Source of the DNA: an uncultured Eubacteriales bacterium
GTDB lineage: Bacteria; Bacillota; Clostridia; Oscillospirales; Oscillospiraceae
Length of the DNA stretch: 14,783 nt
Direction: 5' to 3'
Assembly (NCBI GenBank): GCA_900546615.1
Contig: URDJ01000054.1
Span: 1-14,783, forward strand
In this document: in pieces, positions 14,756-14,783 of the stretch
Numbering within the stretch: position 1 is the first letter of the stretch
How the letters are laid out: every line of letters starts with the position of its first letter
Position numbers and translations under genes: made by a program
The notes under the pieces: model-generated
Told to the model about the DNA's origin: nothing
The model's input: only the letters and a program-made list of their open reading frames with translations
Databases searched by the model: none

Positions 14756-14783
14756 TGGCATTCAAGAGGTCAGCGGTTCGATC
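14756..14783 (+). other. 3' half of a tRNA-Ala(GGC)-like sequence, probable attachment site
   Basis: The last 28 bases reproduce a bacterial tRNA-Ala with anticodon GGC, from the anticodon loop (TGGCAT) through the 3' anticodon stem (TCAAG), variable loop (AGGTC), T-stem (AGCGG) and T-loop (TTCGATC) up to the window edge. The 5' anticodon stem would need CTTGA before the loop, but the sequence reads GTGACTA, and no D-arm or acceptor stem is found further left. It is therefore not an intact tRNA gene but its 3' part joined to foreign DNA, as left by a tyrosine-recombinase element that integrates in the anticodon loop. Confidence 0.6.

Noticed and set aside
14756..14783. Complete tRNA-Ala gene at the right edge
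   Set aside because: The upstream bases do not pair with the 3' anticodon stem and contain no D-arm or acceptor stem, so only the 3' half is present.
1..14783. CRISPR array, toxin-antitoxin pair, rRNA genes
   Set aside because: No regularly spaced repeat-spacer pattern, no recognisable toxin or antitoxin pair, and no rRNA-like sequence was seen.

Overview
The window looks like chromosomal DNA of an anaerobic, fairly GC-rich Firmicute (Clostridia, perhaps Oscillospiraceae-like). The reasons are strong AGGAGG-type ribosome sites, heavy use of ATA/AGG codons next to GC-rich ones, a YesM/YesN-type two-component pair, a CUT1 sugar importer without its own ATPase, and a small gene resembling DUF6061 proteins of gut Clostridia. 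This placement is inference; no phylogenetic marker is complete.

Left part (1-4166), accessory: the 5' end of an IS256-family insertion sequence runs off the left edge (transposase start at 61, minus strand). Beside it is a large AT-richer minus-strand gene (213-3146) for a protein of up to 977 residues with a phospholipase D-like core in a long uncharacterised architecture; this is the best candidate for an undescribed, possibly anti-phage, function. Divergent from it is a Nudix hydrolase gene, followed in overlap by a small Cys-rich coiled-coil gene that seems broken by one extra T. A bidirectional terminator-like hairpin closes this block.

Central and right part (4236-14281): a coherent alpha-glucan utilisation locus in two divergent operons. 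The minus-strand operon encodes a lipoprotein sugar-binding protein, two MalF/MalG-like permeases and a cytoplasmic GH13 amylase with a C-terminal starch-binding-like module. The plus-strand operon encodes a YesM-like sensor kinase, a YesN-like AraC-type regulator and a GH13 oligo-1,6-glucosidase-like enzyme, all overlapping or nearly so. The shared control region (9138-9336) holds two extended -10 promoters facing apart and a 21-bp-spaced direct repeat well placed for activation of the transporter promoter. Together the genes would sense, import and hydrolyse malto-/isomalto-oligosaccharides; the energising ATPase must be encoded elsewhere.

Right end (14282-14783): a strong bidirectional terminator, a 42-residue DUF6061-like minus-strand gene that looks C-terminally decayed, its repeat-rich leader, and at the very edge the 3' half of a tRNA-Ala(GGC)-like sequence starting in the anticodon loop and lacking a matching 5' half. 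That is the signature of an integration (att) site, suggesting that at least some DNA to its left arrived on an integrative element. No stretch longer than about 300 bases lacks a gene.
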